NCBI GenBank assembly: GCA_905479535.1
Contig: CAJQMW010000458.1
Span: 1-6,578 of the forward strand
Length of the DNA: 6,578 nucleotides
Direction: 5' to 3'
Source: an uncultured Maribacter sp.
Lineage (GTDB): Bacteria; Bacteroidota; Bacteroidia; Flavobacteriales; Flavobacteriaceae
Positions within the stretch are counted from its first letter, which is position 1. The number at the start of each line of letters is the position of its first letter. This document shows positions 3,977 to 6,578 of this stretch, piece by piece. Under the pieces are notes generated by a model. The model made no database searches. It had not been told where the DNA came from and was given only the letters and a program-made list of their open reading frames with translations. The position numbers and the translations under genes are program-made.

Positions 3977-6319
3977 TTAAAAATCCAAATCTTCCAAATC
4001 CTCCTCAATATCTGTATCCTTTTGTTGATTTTCTAAGAACTTATCACAGTCCACTATAATGGACATGTCTTCGGGCTTCTCAAAATCCCCCGTAGATACA
4101 TCTAGCTCCTCGTTGCCGTAATTCTTTTTCATATACAATCCCCAAATGGGCAATGCCATAGAAGCTCCCTGACCATAGGCTGTTCTATTGAAGTGTATAG
4201 GTTTGTCTTCACCTCCTACCCAAACTCCAGTTACCAAGTTTGGGACCATTCCCATGAACCAACCGTCACTATTATTTTGAGTGGTTCCTGTTTTTCCTGC
4301 GATCGGGTTTGTAAGTTCGTATGGGTAACCTGTAACGACCTCTTTATATACCGTGTTATTTTTATTGAAGCTATGGCGCAATCTGGCACCGGATCCGCTC
4401 TGTGTTACCCCTTTCATTAATTCTATCATGGCATAGGAAACTTCCTTGCTTAGTACATCCTTCGTTTCCGGAACGTATTCATAAAGCACAGTGCCGTTTT
4501 TGTCCTCTATACGCGTTACCATGACAGGCTTTACATACACTCCTTCATTGGCAAACATTCCGTACGCCCCGACCATTTCATATACATTAACGTCAGCCGT
4601 ACCTAAAGCAATGGATGGTACGGGAGGAATTTCCCTTGAAAAACCTAGATTATTGGTAATGTTCACCACCGCCTTTGGACCCACCCTATCTATAAGTTGG
4701 GCTGTTACCGTATTTACCGAATTGGCCAAAGCATATTTCAGTGTCATGTTATTCCCGGAGTATGTGCCATCCGAATTTTTTGGGCACCAAGGCTCCATAT
4801 TACCGTGCTTTTCCGCTTCAATACAGTACTGTGTATCCGGAAGCATTTCACAGGGCGATAACCGCAACTGGTCTATAGCCGCGGCATAGACAAATGGTTT
4901 GAAAGTAGATCCTGCCTGAATGGCTCCTTGAAACACATTGTCATATTGAAAATGTTTATAATCTACACCGCCAACCCAAGCCTTAACATGACCTGTTTGC
5001 GGTTCCATGGACATCATTGCCGTTCTCAGAAAAGTCTTGTAATACCTTATGGAGTCTAAAGGCGTCATGATGGTGTCCTTTTCTTTGGTGTCGCTTTTCC
5101 AGTCAAAAACCGTCATTTCGGTCTTTTTGGTAAAGGATTCACGTATTTCCTTTTCTGAATTACCGTTCTCTTTCATGATCCTCCAACGTTCGGATCGTTT
5201 CATGGCCCTTTCCATGATTTTATCAATTTCATCCTGTGGAACATCTAAAAAAGGTGCCGTTCTATTTCGTTCTGGAGTGTTCTGCACAAAGAATTCGGCT
5301 TGAAGACGACTTATATGTTCACTAACGGCTTCTTCGGCATTCTTTTGCATGCGGGAATCAACCGTTGTATAAATTCTTAATCCGTCTAGATAAAGATTCC
5401 ATCGATCACGCTCTCCTTCCAAGGCAGGTTTAGGGTTCTTGGCTATCCAATCGTTCATAAAGCGCTGCAAATACATCCTAAAGTAGGTTGCCAATCCTTC
5501 CCTATGGTTTTCAGGATTAAAATTGATATCCATTTTCAAGGCCTGAAGGGAATCCTTCTCCTGTTCCGTGATATAATCGTACCGTGCCAATTGTCCAAGG
5601 ACAATATTCCGCTTGTTCTTTGTTAACTCCTCCCGGCGTAAAGGATTATATAAGGAAGAGTTCTGAAGCATACCGATCAGCATGGCCGATTCCTCAATTT
5701 TTAACTCCATAGGTTCCTTGCCAAAATAGATACGTGCCGCGGAGCGTATACCATCGGCATTGTTACCAAAATCATAGATGTTCAAATACATACTAATGAT
5801 TTCTTCTTTGGTATAGCTGCGTTCCAGCCTGATGGCCAGAACCCATTCTTTTACCTTTTGTTTAAACGTCTCAAACTTATTTCTAGACCGTACCCCAACA
5901 AAAAGTTGCCGTGCCAATTGCTGGGAAATGGTACTCGCCCCACCTCTTTTCCCTAAAAAGAAAGCCGCCCGTAAGGTTCCTCTGGCGTCGATTCCAGAAT
6001 GATCGCGAAAACGAATATCCTCACTTGCGATTAGGGTATTCACCAAATTCTCCGGAAGGTCGTCGTACTTTAAATTGGTACGGTTATCGTCCAAATAGAA
6101 CTTACCTAAGGTCTGCCCATCCGAAGATAGGATTTCCGAGGCCAAGTTAGTCTGAGGGTTCTCCAAATATTCATAGGGAGGGAGTTCTCCAAAAAAGCCC
6201 CAAGACGCCGATAGAAAAATCAACGTCACGAAAACAATACCAGATATAAATAAAATCCAAAACCACTTGATGTATTTAAAAAATCCAGTGGATTTCTTTT
6301 TCTTAACCGCTTTAGCCAT
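3977..6319 (-). CDS. pbp1A: Class A penicillin-binding protein (bifunctional transglycosylase/transpeptidase, PBP1A type)
   Basis: A complete 780-residue inner-membrane peptidoglycan synthase. A basic cytoplasmic tail (KKKK) is followed by one membrane helix at about 19-40. The GT51 glycosyltransferase domain shows ASEDIRFRDHSGID with catalytic Glu100, GGASTISQQLARQLF (126-140), and IRLERSYTKEEIISMYLN with Glu166. The transpeptidase domain shows AGSTFKPF with nucleophile Ser471 and Lys474 (SxxK), SVN at 534-536 (SxN), and KTGTT at 676-680. It polymerises lipid II and cross-links peptide stems in the periplasm. Length fits the family. The end is strongly acidic (KDTDIEEDLEDLDF), a feature I cannot assign a role. 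The start lies 3 nt after the gldH stop, so the two are almost certainly co-transcribed. A terminator follows. All catalytic motifs are intact. Confidence 0.95.
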   Translation of the reverse strand: MAKAVKKKKSTGFFKYIKWFWILFISGIVFVTLIFLSASWGFFGELPPYEYLENPQTNLASEILSSDGQTLGKFYLDDNRTNLKYDDLPENLVNTLIASEDIRFRDHSGIDARGTLRAAFFLGKRGGASTISQQLARQLFVGVRSRNKFETFKQKVKEWVLAIRLERSYTKEEIISMYLNIYDFGNNADGIRSAARIYFGKEPMELKIEESAMLIGMLQNSSLYNPLRREELTKNKRNIVLGQLARYDYITEQEKDSLQALKMDINFNPENHREGLATYFRMYLQRFMNDWIAKNPKPALEGERDRWNLYLDGLRIYTTVDSRMQKNAEEAVSEHISRLQAEFFVQNTPERNRTAPFLDVPQDEIDKIMERAMKRSERWRIMKENGNSEKEIRESFTKKTEMTVFDWKSDTKEKDTIMTPLDSIRYYKTFLRTAMMSMEPQTGHVKAWVGGVDYKHFQYDNVFQGAIQAGSTFKPFVYAAAIDQLRLSPCEMLPDTQYCIEAEKHGNMEPWCPKNSDGTYSGNNMTLKYALANSVNTVTAQLIDRVGPKAVVNITNNLGFSREIPPVPSIALGTADVNVYEMVGAYGMFANEGVYVKPVMVTRIEDKNGTVLYEYVPETKDVLSKEVSYAMIELMKGVTQSGSGARLRHSFNKNNTVYKEVVTGYPYELTNPIAGKTGTTQNNSDGWFMGMVPNLVTGVWVGGEDKPIHFNRTAYGQGASMALPIWGLYMKKNYGNEELDVSTGDFEKPEDMSIIVDCDKFLENQQKDTDIEEDLEDLDF

Positions 6320-6322
6320 ATT

Positions 6323-6578
6323 CTAAGGGGTACTTTTTGTTATTTCTATTCCTACATCCGTAATGCCTTCCAGGCCCACAATCCCAGAAACGTTACCGTT
6401 TTTTCGCATGGCATGAATTACCTCCAATGTATATACGCCAGAAGAAGGAAAAACGATGTTTTCCTTGTACCACAACTTGTTTTCCTTGATACTGCCATTT
6501 CCTTTACCCAACCAAGTACCGTCCGGTAGGGCCATATTATATTCCAGGGTGTCTTGCAAAACCTCTCCTTGTGGAGTA
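6323..6578 (-). CDS. gldH: Gliding motility lipoprotein GldH, C-terminal part (start outside window)
   Basis: The frame is open to the window edge and gives the last 84 residues, reading in from TPQGEVLQDTLEYNMALPDG to a TAG at 6325-6323. The blocks DTLEYNMALPDGTWLGKG, NKLWYKENIVFP, GVYTLEVIHAMRKNG, and GIVGLEGITDVGIEI match the conserved C-terminus of GldH as I remember it from Flavobacterium and relatives. GldH is a cell-envelope lipoprotein needed for gliding motility in F. johnsoniae, where it acts with the other Gld proteins of the gliding/type IX secretion machinery. Its signal peptide and lipobox would lie beyond the window. The stop is 3 nt before the pbp1A start, implying one transcript. 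Presence of gldH alone does not prove the organism glides, since non-gliding Bacteroidetes also keep gld genes. Confidence 0.88.
   Translation of the reverse strand, partial: TPQGEVLQDTLEYNMALPDGTWLGKGNGSIKENKLWYKENIVFPSSGVYTLEVIHAMRKNGNVSGIVGLEGITDVGIEITKSTP

Noticed and set aside
4193..6150. Several plus-strand open frames antisense to pbp1A
   Set aside because: All lie inside a complete 780-codon gene with intact catalytic motifs, and none has a recognisable product.
6323..6559. Treating the TTG at 6559 as the start of a separate 78-residue protein
   Set aside because: The frame stays open upstream to the window edge with GldH-like residues (TPQGEV), so the TTG is an internal Leu codon and the gene is simply truncated by the window.

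Overview
The window looks like a chromosomal segment of a marine-type member of the Flavobacteriaceae (phylum Bacteroidetes). The main reasons are the C-terminal part of the gliding-motility lipoprotein GldH, low GC, intergenic DNA close to two-thirds AT or more, a lack of Shine-Dalgarno sequences before start codons, and one good match to the Bacteroidetes -7 promoter element (TAnnTTTG). Every gene I can support lies on the minus strand, so transcription runs from high to low coordinates.

Reading in the direction of transcription: (1) 6578-3977, the end of gldH followed after 3 nt by a complete bifunctional class A penicillin-binding protein (pbp1A), closed by an intrinsic terminator at 3909-3935. 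(2) 3903-1754, a succinyl-CoA:3-ketoacid CoA-transferase operon. Its two subunit genes scoA and scoB are separated by a four-helix-bundle (S23/23S-rRNA-IVS family) gene, and a strong terminator lies about 290 nt past scoB. The leader of scoA holds two overlapping perfect inverted repeats. (3) 1562-930, a promoter, a small lipocalin-like lipoprotein gene, a strongly structured 3' region, and an intrinsic terminator. (4) 916-1, a PaiA-like polyamine N-acetyltransferase followed after 22 nt by the N-terminal part of an exported beta-lactamase-fold serine hydrolase cut by the window edge.

The most interesting structure is at 2737-3157. The four-helix-bundle gene sits between two normally adjacent CoA-transferase subunit genes. 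It is bounded on both sides by a pair of copies of ATTTGAAAA, inverted between the two sides and spaced exactly 24 bp on each side. The copies encode the last codons of the small gene and supply the stop codon of scoA, so this looks like a compact insertion unit of about 421 bp. Other points worth a look are an Asn where the SxxK catalytic serine of the serine hydrolase should be, a 40-nt hairpin that is perfect only as minus-strand RNA (two G.U pairs), and a terminator placed 18 nt before the acetyltransferase start codon.

I see no tRNA, rRNA, CRISPR array, transposase or classical insertion sequence.
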